Below, in pieces: positions 16,826-24,167 of a DNA stretch of 44,920 nt. Positions within the stretch are counted from its first letter, which is position 1, and each line of letters begins with the position of its first letter. A model generated the notes under the pieces. It was not told the DNA's origin. It did no database searches and worked only from the letters and a program-made list of their open reading frames with translations. The translations under genes were made by a program, and so were the position numbers. The DNA is taken from the NCBI RefSeq assembly GCF_015356825.1, contig NZ_JAACYW010000066.1, positions 1-44,920 on the forward strand, written 5' to 3'. This DNA comes from Catenulispora rubra (GTDB taxonomy: Bacteria; Actinomycetota; Actinomycetes; Streptomycetales; Catenulisporaceae).

Positions 16826-17182
16826 TCAGCGCTTCTTCGGGATCCGCGCGATCCGGCACGGATCCCGGAGCCGCAGCACGGCGCGGGCCAGTACCGAGGC
16901 GTCCGGCACCGCGCCGAACTCGCGGGAGTCCGACGTCACGAACTCGTTGTCGCTCAAGAGCCACCAGCCCGCGCCCTCGCGCCGGGCCACGCGCTTGACG
17001 ACGAGCAGTCCGTCCTGCCGCGCCGGATGCCGCGCGACCACCACGTCACCGGTTCGGATCCGTCCCGGACGCGTTCTGCGCACCAGGACGAAGTCGCCGC
17101 CGCGCAGCGCCGGGGCCATCGAGGGGCCGCTCACCCGCAGCACGGACCACCGCGCGGTGCCGGGGCCGGACGACGATCTCAC
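16826..17182 (-). CDS. sodX: Nickel superoxide dismutase maturation protease
   Basis: 118 residues of the S24/S26 signal-peptidase fold, without a membrane anchor. Catalytic Ser21 lies in VSGPSMAP and general-base Lys63 in VVKRVAR; the RTGDVVVARHP box between them is typical. Next to sodN this is almost certainly SodX, which removes the Ni-SOD leader to expose the His that binds nickel. GTG 17182 is preferred because AAGG lies 8 nt upstream; GTG 17191 would add three residues. It is divergent from sodN with 95 bp between the starts. That gap contains the G/C palindrome GCCCCC-A-GGGGGG (17205-17217), a possible regulator site. Confidence 0.9.
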   Translation of the reverse strand: MRSSSGPGTARWSVLRVSGPSMAPALRGGDFVLVRRTRPGRIRTGDVVVARHPARQDGLLVVKRVARREGAGWWLLSDNEFVTSDSREFGAVPDASVLARAVLRLRDPCRIARIPKKR

Positions 17183-17277
17183 GGACGCCACCTTGTCACG
17201 CGCCGCCCCCAGGGGGGCAGTAGGGTCGTGGCATCACGTTGTCCGGCAATCCGGCAAACAAGATAGGGGAACCTGAC

Positions 17278-17679
17278 ATGTTCTCGCGGATCTTCTCCCG
17301 CACCACCGCTGTCCACGCGCACTGCGACCTGCCGTGCGGCGTCTACGACCCGGCGCAGGCCCGGATCGAGGCCGAATCGGTCCTGGCCATCACCAAGAAG
17401 TACGCCGACAGCTCCGACGAGGCCTTCCGGACCCGTGCCATCGTCATCAAGGAGCAGCGCTCCGAGCTGGTCAAGCACCACCTGTGGGTGCTGTGGACCG
17501 ACTACTTCAAGGCTCCGCACTTCGAGAAGTACCCGCAGCTGAACACCCTGTTCAACGAGGCCACCAAGCTGGCCGGCGCGGGCGGCACCAAGGGCAGCAT
17601 GGACCCGGCCGTGGCCGAGCAGCTGCTGGCGAAGATCGAGGAGATCTCGAAGATCTTCTGGGAGACCAAGCAGGCTTAG
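17278..17679 (+). CDS. sodN: Nickel-type superoxide dismutase
   Basis: 133 residues. A 14-residue leader (MFSRIFSRTTAVHA) precedes the nickel hook HCDLPCGVYDP. After cleavage, His15 becomes the N-terminus and binds nickel together with Cys16 and Cys20; Tyr23 gates the active site. The remainder is the four-helix bundle that forms a homohexamer. The enzyme dismutates superoxide in the cytoplasm. In Streptomyces, sodN is expressed when nickel is available, with Nur repressing the iron enzyme gene sodF; the same logic is likely but not shown here. GGGGAACC is a weak ribosome site before ATG 17278. TTGTCC (from 17240) and GATAGG (from 17263), 17 bp apart, could be the promoter. A long structured inverted repeat follows the gene. 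Confidence 0.97.
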   Translation: MFSRIFSRTTAVHAHCDLPCGVYDPAQARIEAESVLAITKKYADSSDEAFRTRAIVIKEQRSELVKHHLWVLWTDYFKAPHFEKYPQLNTLFNEATKLAGAGGTKGSMDPAVAEQLLAKIEEISKIFWETKQA

Positions 17680-17702
17680 GGCGGGTTGCGCCGGTTAGCG
17701 GG

Positions 17703-17808
17703 GCGAAACGCTCTATGAGCGGCGCCTGGCGTCGCCAGACGGCCCTTGCAGCCAACCAGGATGCGGCGGGCCGTCTGTCTAGCCATGCTTGCTCCTAGAC
17801 CGTTTCGC
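17703..17808. repeat. 106-bp nested inverted repeat after sodN
   Basis: The ends GCGAAACGCTCTATGAGC (17703-17720) and GCTCCTAGACCGTTTCGC (17791-17808) are complementary at 16 of 18 positions. Inside lie CTGGC-GTC-GCCAG (17726-17738) and AGACGGCCC/GGGCCGTCT (17737-17745 with 17768-17776). It starts 24 bp after the sodN stop. It is larger than the other terminators here; it could be the sodN 3' untranslated region, a small RNA or a degenerate miniature element. Confidence 0.6.
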
Positions 17809-17918
17809 TAGTTTTCGAGGCCAGCTGCGGCTCCGCATCCCGCGAATCGTCACAACCCGCCCTCTGATCACCTCTTGATCGGCTTTGATCGGCCCTTAAG
17901 CGATCAGTGCGCCTCCCG

Positions 17919-17961
17919 CGAGCCGTCCCGCGCCGGATTTTCCCCGGCGCGGGACGGCTCG
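17919..17961. terminator. Strong 18-bp hairpin between sodN and anti-sigma gene
   Basis: A perfect 18-bp stem (17919-17936 with 17944-17961, arm CGAGCCGTCCCGCGCCGG) with a 7-nt A/T-rich loop. It is the strongest hairpin in the window and probably insulates the sigma operon from sodN. Confidence 0.7.
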
Positions 17962-17976
17962 TCTGTCCCCCGTTCG

Positions 17977-17982
17977 GGGTAC
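17977..17982 (+). promoter_or_regulatory. Possible SigB/SigH-type -10 (GGGTAC)
   Basis: GGGTAC resembles the GGGTAY -10 used by the SigB/F/H group in streptomycetes and lies 105 bp ahead of the anti-sigma gene, as expected for autoregulation. The -35 side is poor (GGCTCG at 17956-17961, inside the preceding hairpin), so this is weak. Confidence 0.25.
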
Positions 17983-18087
17983 GTTGAGTGTGAGGGACGA
18001 GCACTGAGGGTGCGTCCGGGCCACGCCCGGGCACGCGTTCGGCGTACGATCCGCAGCAGAATGATTCACTCCAGCAGCGGAGGTGTC

Positions 18088-18591
18088 GTGCATCAGCACT
18101 CTGCCCAGCGGACAGCCGTCCCCACAATCGCCTCAACGAGCGCAGGAAGCGGAATGGGACAACAAAACGGTGCCCCGCAGGACTTCGTCGAGGTTCGCAT
18201 CCCGGCCGAGGGAGCGTACCTGTCGGTGCTGCGCACAGCGACGGCGGGCCTGGCGGCCCGGCTGGACTTCACCTTGGACGAGATCGAGGACCTGCGCATC
18301 GCCGTGGACGAGGCGTGCGCGATCCTGCTCACCAAGGCGGTGCCCGGCTCCGGGCTGACGTGCCGCTTCGAGCTGCGCGACGGCGCGCTCGCGGTGGACG
18401 TCTCGGTGCCCACGCTGGACGGCCGGCCGCCGGCCCGGGACACCTTCGCCTGGACCGTGCTGGCGGCCCTGGCCGGCCAGGTCGACGCGAAGGTCTCGGA
18501 CGCGGAGGGGCCCGACGGCCAGGCCGGGAACGGCATCGGGCAGATCGTCACCATCAGCATGCTCAAGCAGCGCGGCGTGGGAGCTCCGTGA
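18088..18591 (+). CDS. Anti-sigma factor, RsbW-type HATPase
   Basis: 167 residues with a GHKL/HATPase_c_2 fold. The core starts at residue ~37 with FVEVRIPAEGAYLSVLRT. The LDEIEDLRIAVDEACAIL segment carries the N-box (Glu/Asp-Ala-Cys). A central linker and a C-terminal VTISMLKQ strand follow. Such proteins bind and silence SigB/F/H-group sigma factors and may phosphorylate an anti-anti-sigma partner. Its GTGA overlap with the downstream sigma gene shows cotranslation of the pair. It probably corresponds to the PrsH/UshX anti-sigma factor of S. coelicolor. GTG 18088 is chosen because GGAGG precedes it by 4 nt; ATG 18154 would give a minimal version. Confidence 0.88.
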   Translation: MHQHSAQRTAVPTIASTSAGSGMGQQNGAPQDFVEVRIPAEGAYLSVLRTATAGLAARLDFTLDEIEDLRIAVDEACAILLTKAVPGSGLTCRFELRDGALAVDVSVPTLDGRPPARDTFAWTVLAALAGQVDAKVSDAEGPDGQAGNGIGQIVTISMLKQRGVGAP

Positions 18592-19721
18592 GCGCCGCCG
18601 AGGAGATCCCAGTGCGCGCCTTCGAGCCCGACGAGATCCCGGCCGCCCGCCGGGCCGGGTACGGCGAGGGGCAGCGGGGCACGCCCGCGGCCGCCGTCGG
18701 CGCGGCCGGGGACGACGACGCCCCGGACACCCCGGACACCCCGGACACCCCGCACGAGCAGCAGGAGCAGCACGAGCCGCACGAGCCCGACGAGCCGGAC
18801 ACCGACACCGAGGACGCCGACTTCGACGAGCCGGTCCTGGAGCTGGACGACCTCGGCGGCGACCTGGTGGAGCCCGAGGACCCCGACGCCGAAGCCGAGA
18901 CCGTCGCCCCGGTCGTCGCCTCCTTCCCGCTGCGCCGGACGCCGCGGCAGGGCGGCCCGCACGCCGAGGCGCACGCCCGCGCCCGCGAGCTGTTCGCCCG
19001 GCTCAACGAGCTCCCCGAGGGCTCCACCGAGCGCAAGCAGATCCGCGACGAGCTGGTCCAGATGCACCTGCCGCTGGTGGAGCACCTGGCCCGGCGCTTC
19101 CGCAACCGCGGCGAGCCGCTGGACGACCTGACCCAGGTGGCGACCATCGGCCTGATCAAGTCGGTGGACCGCTTCGACACCGAGCGCGGCGTGGAGTTCT
19201 CGACCTACGCCACGCCGACCGTGATCGGCGAGATCAAGCGCCACTTCCGGGACAAGGGCTGGGCGGTCCGGGTCCCGCGCCGCCTGCAGGAGCTCCGGCT
19301 GTCGCTGACCAGCGCCACCTCCGAGCTCTCGCAGCGCAACCGGCGCTCCCCCACGGTGGCCGAGCTCGCCGAGTACCTCAAGATCTCCGAGGAGGAGGTC
19401 CTGGAGGGGCTGGAGTCGGCGAACGCCTACTCGACCCTGTCCCTGGACGTCTCCGAGGGCGGCGACGAGGACTCGCCGGCCGTCGCGGACTCGCTCGGCA
19501 GCGAGGACGAGGCGCTGGAGGGCGTGGAGTACCGCGAGTCGCTCAAGCCGCTGCTGGAGCAGCTGCCGCCGCGCGAGAAGAAGATCCTGCTGCTGCGGTT
19601 CTTCGGCAACATGACGCAGTCCCAGATCGCCGAGGAGATCGGGATCTCGCAGATGCACGTCTCCCGCCTGCTCGCGCGGACCCTGGAGCAGCTCCGGGCC
19701 CAACTGCTGGTCGACGAGTGA
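18588..19721 (+). CDS. sigH: SigB/F/H-family RNA polymerase sigma factor with acidic N-terminal extension
   Basis: 377 residues. The first ~130 are an acidic, disordered extension including three DTP repeats and DEPDTDTEDAD. The sigma core follows: region 2 (LVEHLARRFRNRGEPLDDL, then QVATIGLIKSVDRFD and FSTYATPTVIGEIKRHFRDK), region 3, and region 4 ending in the helix-turn-helix SQIAEEIGISQMHVSRL. It is a group 3 general-stress/development sigma factor. The long N-terminus fits S. coelicolor SigH, whose extended forms are processed; the assignment to SigH rather than SigF/B rests on this and on the neighbourhood. It is translationally coupled to the anti-sigma gene, and a strong terminator follows. 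Confidence 0.88.
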   Translation: MSAAEEIPVRAFEPDEIPAARRAGYGEGQRGTPAAAVGAAGDDDAPDTPDTPDTPHEQQEQHEPHEPDEPDTDTEDADFDEPVLELDDLGGDLVEPEDPDAEAETVAPVVASFPLRRTPRQGGPHAEAHARARELFARLNELPEGSTERKQIRDELVQMHLPLVEHLARRFRNRGEPLDDLTQVATIGLIKSVDRFDTERGVEFSTYATPTVIGEIKRHFRDKGWAVRVPRRLQELRLSLTSATSELSQRNRRSPTVAELAEYLKISEEEVLEGLESANAYSTLSLDVSEGGDEDSPAVADSLGSEDEALEGVEYRESLKPLLEQLPPREKKILLLRFFGNMTQSQIAEEIGISQMHVSRLLARTLEQLRAQLLVDE

Positions 19722-19755
19722 ACTCTCGATTGATCGGTTAGACGCCAGAACCACA

Positions 19756-19787
19756 AAGAGCGGCGGCCCGACCGGGCCGCCGCTCTT
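19756..19787. terminator. Strong hairpin after sigH
   Basis: AAGAGCGGCGGCCC (19756-19769) pairs perfectly with GGGCCGCCGCTCTT (19774-19787) across a 4-nt loop. It lies between convergent genes, so it works for sigH and probably for the membrane protein gene at 19813 as well. Confidence 0.75.
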
Positions 19788-19812
19788 CTCGTGTCCGCTC
19801 GGGACCGCCGTC

Positions 19813-20274
19813 TCAGGTCCCCTCGGGGGTCTCGTCCTCGCGCCAGTGCCGGGTCAGTGCCGCCGTGGAGGCCGGAGCGAAGATGCACACCAGTCCGACG
19901 ACCGCGGCGGCCACCGTCGGCACCGCGCCGATCCAGAAGTGCGCCTGGACCATGAAGTAGGCGACCCACAGCGCCAGCAGCTGCATCATCACGGCCGGGG
20001 TCCGGGCCCGCATGCTCGCCCGCGCCAGGCCGCGCGGCACCAGCGGCAGCGGGACGGCGAAGATCAGGAACGTGACGGCGACCGCGATCGCCTGCCCCCG
20101 CTCCCGGGGCGTGCCGACGAAGGCCTCGACCAGCAGCCAGAGCACGTACACCAGGGCGACCAGACTCTCCACCGCCGTCACCGCGGCGGCGCCGAGGAGC
20201 GGGCGCGGGATCTGCTCCCGGACACCGGGAACGGCTGGCGCGGCCTGCGGGGTCGGATTGCTCGGCATAGACAC
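19813..20274 (-). CDS. Small four-span membrane protein, unknown function
   Basis: 153 residues. About 35 residues rich in Pro and Ala precede four hydrophobic segments: GAAAVTAVESLVALVYVLWL, AIAVAVTFLIFAVPLPLV, MMQLLALWVAYFMVQ and IGAVPTVAAAVVGLVCIF. The short polar tail ends in an acidic stretch. No enzymatic motif is recognised; it resembles the many small actinobacterial integral membrane proteins of unknown role. GTG 20274 is chosen because GGAGG lies 8 nt upstream; ATG 20268 is nearly equivalent. It converges with sigH and is divergent from the diacylglycerol-kinase-like gene, 83 bp apart. Confidence 0.78.
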   Translation of the reverse strand: MSMPSNPTPQAAPAVPGVREQIPRPLLGAAAVTAVESLVALVYVLWLLVEAFVGTPRERGQAIAVAVTFLIFAVPLPLVPRGLARASMRARTPAVMMQLLALWVAYFMVQAHFWIGAVPTVAAAVVGLVCIFAPASTAALTRHWREDETPEGT

Positions 20275-20345
20275 CGAGGGTACCTCCCGGCGCCGCACCG
20301 GCCGCGTGCGGGCGGGTCGCATACCGCAGTCGTAATACGAACCAG

Positions 20346-20351
20346 TAACGT
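20346..20351 (+). promoter_or_regulatory. Candidate -10 box (TAACGT), leaderless type
   Basis: TAACGT ends 6 nt before ATG 20358 and no ribosome site is present, placing the transcript start at the initiation codon. Confidence 0.45.
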
Positions 20352-20357
20352 GTGCCC

Positions 20358-21290
20358 ATGCGCGCGCTCCTGGTCATGAACCCCAAGGCGACCAGTACCT
20401 CCGCACGCACGCGCGAAGTACTGGCCCACGCCCTGGCCGGGGAACTCGACACCGAGATCGGCGAGACCGCCTACCGCGGGCACGCCGTGGAGCTGGCGCG
20501 GACCGCCGCCGAGGACGGGGTCGACCTGATCGTCGCGCTCGGCGGCGACGGCACCGTCAACGAGGTCGTGAACGGCATACTGACCGCGCGGATCCCGCAG
20601 GGCGGCCGGCTGCCCGACCTCGGCGTGGTCCCCGGCGGGTCGACGAACGTCTTCGCCCGCGCGCTCGGGCTGCCGAACGATCCGGTCGAGGCCACCGGCG
20701 TCCTGCTGGACGCGATCCACGAGAACCGGCGCCGGCCGGTCTCCATGGGCCTGGCCGACGACCGCTACTTCACCTTCACCGCCGGGTACGGCTTCGACGC
20801 CGCGGTGGTCGGGATAGTGGAGGAGCGCCGCAGCGCCGGGCACAAGTCGACCGGCTCGCTGTACATCCGTTCGGCCCTGCGCCATTACTGGCACGGCCTG
20901 GACCGCCGGAATCCGCCGATCGGCATGAAGATGGCCGACGGCACCGAGATACCGCGACTGTTCATGGCGATCGTCACGAACACCTCGCCCTGGACCTATC
21001 TCGGGAACAAGCCGATCGTGATCACGCCGGAATCCTCGTTCGAGGACGGCCTGGACTTGTTCGGCGTCACCAGGATGTCCGGCCGGTCGGCGTTGAGGAT
21101 AGTGCGGCAGATGTTCACGTCCACTGACAAGCTGGTCCGCGGGAAGAATGTCAGCCTGCAGCACGACCTGACGGAATTCACGCTCACCGCCGAGGTCCCG
21201 ACCGACTTCCAGGTCGACGGGGACCACTTGGGGCTACGCGAAAGTGTGACGTTCCGCGCGATTCGCGACGCGCTGCGCGTCGCGATGTGA
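20358..21290 (+). CDS. Diacylglycerol kinase-family lipid kinase
   Basis: 310 residues. The DAGK catalytic domain begins at the start with MRALLVMNPKATS. The ATP-binding loop is ALGGDGTVNEV (Gly62-Thr66), with LGVVPGGSTNVFARALGLP further on, all hallmarks of the DAGK/sphingosine-kinase family. The C-terminal beta domain includes GYGFDAAVVG and a final FQVDGD motif. It would phosphorylate diacylglycerol or a related lipid at the inner membrane; bacterial relatives (DgkB, YegS and mycobacterial homologues) differ in substrate, so this one is open. ATG 20358 fits the TAACGT box; GTG 20352 would add two residues. Confidence 0.92.
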   Translation: MRALLVMNPKATSTSARTREVLAHALAGELDTEIGETAYRGHAVELARTAAEDGVDLIVALGGDGTVNEVVNGILTARIPQGGRLPDLGVVPGGSTNVFARALGLPNDPVEATGVLLDAIHENRRRPVSMGLADDRYFTFTAGYGFDAAVVGIVEERRSAGHKSTGSLYIRSALRHYWHGLDRRNPPIGMKMADGTEIPRLFMAIVTNTSPWTYLGNKPIVITPESSFEDGLDLFGVTRMSGRSALRIVRQMFTSTDKLVRGKNVSLQHDLTEFTLTAEVPTDFQVDGDHLGLRESVTFRAIRDALRVAM

Positions 21291-21953
21291 TGACATGGAG
21301 TCACAGCCGGTTGCCGGGACCCTGACGTAGCCGAGGATTCTCAGGTACTAGCTCGCTCTAGTGCCTTTGGACTAGTCATCGGCACCTCGTTACCCCCTTG
21401 GAAGGCAAGGTGTGAGCGAGGAGACACCCTGGAATCCAAAAACATCAGACCAACCTCTTGTGCACCGGCCGGATCCCCTGACACCCTTTGTGAAGGCACC
21501 TGTCGGAGGATCACCCGGCCCGGTGCGGTTGGGCGCGAGGGAAAAGCGGCACGGATCTTGTCCGGGTCGCGGTTCTCCCTTTGCGTCATGCCTTCGTCTG
21601 TGGAGCGCGCCAGCGATCTCCACCAAGGCCAACTGCCCAGTAGTTCGAGTGGTCGCCGGTCGCCGGGGTTACTAGTGAAAGCGTTCACATTCACAAGGTG
21701 GACGTCGGACCGGGGAACCCGCGCGGCGGTCGTCCAGTGGCGGGCCCGCCGCCACACAGGTAGAGCCGTACAGAAGACGTACAACAGCAGGACCCACAGT
21801 GACCGGACACCCGCGTCCGGCGTTGTGGCTGTAGTAACCGGCACACCGGACGCGACCGGACCCGCCAGGGCCGTGGGGGACCTGGTCGAGTCACCGCTTC
21901 CGTGCCGGCGGAACCGAACACACGTACACGACTGAACCGAAGGAGTGGACCCC
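21291..21953. other. Long gene-free leader region ahead of the wblE-type gene
   Basis: 663 bp with no credible gene; the open frames lack GC-biased third positions. It contains a stem-loop at 21385-21421 (CCTCG/CGAGG around CCTTG/CAAGG), perhaps the terminator of the lipid kinase gene, and the palindrome at 21675-21688. Long leaders ahead of whiB-family genes are common in actinobacteria. I could not match this one to a known riboswitch. Confidence 0.55.
21675..21688. promoter_or_regulatory. Palindrome GTGAA-N4-TTCAC, possible operator
   Basis: GTGAAAGCGTTCAC has perfect 5-bp arms around AGCG. It is followed two bases later by another TTCAC half-site. It resembles LacI/GalR-family or cre-like operators and lies ~265 bp ahead of the wblE-type gene. 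Confidence 0.4.
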
Positions 21954-22205
21954 ATGGACTGGCGCCACCGCGCTGCCTGCCGTGACGAGGACCCAGAGCT
22001 CTTCTTCCCCATCGGGAACACCGGGCCCGCGTTGCTGCAGATCGAAGATGCCAAGGCCGTATGCCGCCGTTGCGACGTGGTCGACCAGTGCCTGCAGTGG
22101 GCTCTGGAGAGCGGCCAGGACGCCGGCGTCTGGGGTGGGATGAGCGAGGACGAGCGTCGCGCGCTGAAGCGTCGCGCCGCGCGGGCCCGCAGCCGGATGG
22201 CCTGA
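21954..22205 (+). CDS. wblE: WhiB-family iron-sulfur regulator, WblE/WhiB1 type
   Basis: 83 residues. The four cluster ligands are Cys9, Cys37, Cys40 and Cys46 (C...CxxC...C). The GVWGG turn follows at 58-62, and then the basic C-terminus RRALKRRAARARSR, which binds DNA. The sequence MDWRHRAACRDEDPELFFP and the uninterrupted LLQIEDAKAVCRRC helix are diagnostic of the WhiB1/WblE branch. WhiB1 has a nitric-oxide-sensitive 4Fe-4S cluster, binds region 4 of the principal sigma factor and is essential in mycobacteria. ATG 21954 follows AAGGAG by 8 nt; GTG 21945 is less likely. It converges with the PdtaS-like kinase gene, as whiB1 (Rv3219) does with pdtaS (Rv3220c) in M. tuberculosis. Confidence 0.95.
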   Translation: MDWRHRAACRDEDPELFFPIGNTGPALLQIEDAKAVCRRCDVVDQCLQWALESGQDAGVWGGMSEDERRALKRRAARARSRMA

Positions 22206-22318
22206 CCAGGCCCTTCAAGCCTTCAGTCAAGCCCGGCGCTTCCTGCCCCCGGCAAGCTCTCGCACGACCGCGCGACACAGCACCTAATTCAACACAGCAT
22301 CTACGTACTTACGTATCT

Positions 22319-22350
22319 CCGTACTGCGGCGGTCTTGGACCGCAGTACGG
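22319..22350. terminator. Hairpin after wblE
   Basis: CCGTACTGCGG (22319-22329) pairs perfectly with CCGCAGTACGG (22340-22350), with a 10-nt loop that can extend the stem. Confidence 0.6.
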
Positions 22351-22361
22351 ACGCCGAGACT

Positions 22362-22383
22362 GAGCGGTCCCAAAGGGCCGCTC
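22362..22383 (+). terminator. Intrinsic terminator with T-tract
   Basis: GAGCGGTCC (22362-22370) pairs with GGGCCGCTC (22375-22383, one G-T pair) and is followed by TGTTGGTTTTC, a classic intrinsic terminator for wblE. A further small hairpin, TTCCGCT/AGCGGAA, lies at 22415-22436. Confidence 0.65.
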
Positions 22384-22508
22384 TGTTGGTTTTCCCGGGG
22401 TCTTTCTCCGGGGCTTCCGCTCATAGCGTAGCGGAATCCTGTTACCACTCTGTTGCGCCCCCGGGTAGCCCCTCTCGCCCAATCTCAGCTCTTCGGTTGA
22501 GACGCCCC

Positions 22509-24044
22509 TCAGCTCTTCGTCTGAGGGACCTCGCCGACCTCCAGGTCCAGCACCGCCACCGCGCCTCGGCCGCCGGGGGCCGGACGGAGATCGAAGGTCC
22601 CCTTCAGATCGCCGTGGACAAGTGTTCTGACGATCTGAAGTCCGAGGTTCCCGGCCGTGGCGGCGTCGAAACCCGCCGGCAGCCCGTTTCCGTCGTCGGT
22701 GACGATCACGCTCAGCCGGGGCCCCGAGCGCTGCGCCTCAACTTCGAGCGATCCCCCGCGGTCGGCCAGGCCGTGCTCCAGCGAGTTCTGCAGGACCTCG
22801 GTCAGCACCATGGACAGCGGGGTGGCTATCTGCGCGGGCAGGATGCCGAAGCGGCCGACGCGGCGCGAGCGCACGCTCACCCCGCCGGGGCCGCCAGGAC
22901 CGCCGGCGCCGACGTCCACCACCATCTCCAGCACCCGGTCGGCGATCTCGTCGAAGTCGACCTGCTCGTCCAGGGTCTGCGACAGCGTCTCGTGGACCAG
23001 CGCGATCGAGCCGACCCGGCGGACCGCCTCCTCCAGCGCGGCGCGGCCGGTGCCGTCGTCGATGCGGCGGGCCTGCAGGCGCAGCAGCGCGGCCACGGTC
23101 TGGAGGTTGTTCTTCACCCGGTGGTGGATCTCCCGGATCGTGGCGTCCTTGCTGATCAGCTCGCGCTCGCGGCGGCGCAGCTCGGTGACGTCGTGCACCA
23201 GGACCAGCGCGCCGGTGCGCTCCCCCTGCGGCCGCAGCGGGATGGCCCGGAGCTGGACCACGGTGCCGTTGCCCTCGACCTCGGCCTCGCGCGGTTTGCG
23301 GCCGGAGGCCACGACCTGCAGCGCCTCCTCCATCGCGCCCTGGACCGGGGCCAGGGTCGCGGTCAGGTCGCCGAGGTGCTCCCCGACCATGTCGGCGGCG
23401 TAGCCGAGCCGGTGGTAGGCGGACAGCGCGTTCGGGCTGGCGTAGACGACGGCCCCCTCGGCGTCCAGCCGGATCACGCCGTCGCCGACCCGCGGGGAGT
23501 TGTCCTGCTGGTCGCGGGACTCCGGGTAGGGGAATATCCCCTCGGAGATCATCCGCGAGAGGTCCGCCGCGGTCTGCAGATAGGTCAGCTCCAGCCGGCT
23601 CGGGGTGCGGGCGGCGAGCAGGTTGGTGTTGCGGGAGATCACCGCGATGATCCGGTCCCCGCGCCGCACCGGGATCGCCTCGACCCGGACCGGCACGTCC
23701 GCGCGCCACTCCGGGTCGCCCTCGCGCCGGATCCGCCCGGAGTCGATGGCCAGGTCCAGCATCGGCCGCTCGCCGCGCCGCAGCGTGGAGCCGACCAGGT
23801 CGGCGGTGTAGCAGGTGGGGCCGGTGTTCGGGCGCATCTGGGCCACCGCGACGTAGCCGGGACCGCCCAGCGGGGCGGCCTCGGCGTCGGTGCCGCCCTC
23901 GGCCTTGAGCGGGGCCCACAGCACCAGGTCGGCGAACGACAGGTCGGCGAGCAGCTGCCAGTCCGCGATCAGCAGGTGCAGCCAGTCCAGATCGGCCGCG
24001 TCGAGGTCGGTCCGCGTGTGGATCAGGTCGTTCATGGACGGCAT
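22509..24044 (-). CDS. pdtaS: PdtaS-like soluble sensor histidine kinase
   Basis: 511 residues, no membrane span. Residues ~1-170 form the GAF-like input domain (PSMNDLIHTRTDLDAADLDW start; VAVAQMRPNTGPT; VPVRVEAIPVRRGDRIIAV). Residues ~185-290 are a PAS domain. The HisKA_2 box IREIHHRVKNNLQ carries the phosphorylated His at 307/308. The GHKL ATPase follows with N-box LTEVLQNSLEHG and G-box DDGNGLP. The domain order matches M. tuberculosis PdtaS, which signals to the RNA-binding antiterminator PdtaR and senses nitric oxide and copper; no pdtaR gene is in the window. ATG 24044 gives the conserved N-terminus; the longer open frame upstream is antisense to bioF. Confidence 0.93.
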   Translation of the reverse strand: MPSMNDLIHTRTDLDAADLDWLHLLIADWQLLADLSFADLVLWAPLKAEGGTDAEAAPLGGPGYVAVAQMRPNTGPTCYTADLVGSTLRRGERPMLDLAIDSGRIRREGDPEWRADVPVRVEAIPVRRGDRIIAVISRNTNLLAARTPSRLELTYLQTAADLSRMISEGIFPYPESRDQQDNSPRVGDGVIRLDAEGAVVYASPNALSAYHRLGYAADMVGEHLGDLTATLAPVQGAMEEALQVVASGRKPREAEVEGNGTVVQLRAIPLRPQGERTGALVLVHDVTELRRRERELISKDATIREIHHRVKNNLQTVAALLRLQARRIDDGTGRAALEEAVRRVGSIALVHETLSQTLDEQVDFDEIADRVLEMVVDVGAGGPGGPGGVSVRSRRVGRFGILPAQIATPLSMVLTEVLQNSLEHGLADRGGSLEVEAQRSGPRLSVIVTDDGNGLPAGFDAATAGNLGLQIVRTLVHGDLKGTFDLRPAPGGRGAVAVLDLEVGEVPQTKS

Positions 24045-24152
24045 GCTTCTTGGTATCACAAGCCGGCGCCCGCGAACTGATTGCCGGTCCGGCCAGGGCC
24101 CCCCACGATCGTTTTGGAAGTTCCGGCAGGTCCGGAGCCTCGGGCGGGCGGG

Positions 24153-24158
24153 TAGCCT
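24153..24158 (+). promoter_or_regulatory. Candidate -10 box (TAGCCT) for bioF
   Basis: TAGCCT lies 9 nt before GTG 24168, with no ribosome site between, so the bioF transcript probably has little or no leader. Confidence 0.3.
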
Positions 24159-24167
24159 CTTGGCTTC

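Noticed and set aside
17790..17808. CCTAGACC resembling half a dre after sodN
   Set aside because: The left half does not match; the bases are explained by the large inverted repeat.
21558..21935. 125-codon open frame ahead of the wblE-type gene
   Set aside because: No GC bias at third positions, no ribosome site, no recognisable motif.
22335..24080. Plus-strand 581-codon open frame opposite the histidine kinase
   Set aside because: Low-complexity Gly/Gln/Arg composition without motifs; the minus strand encodes a full PdtaS-like kinase.
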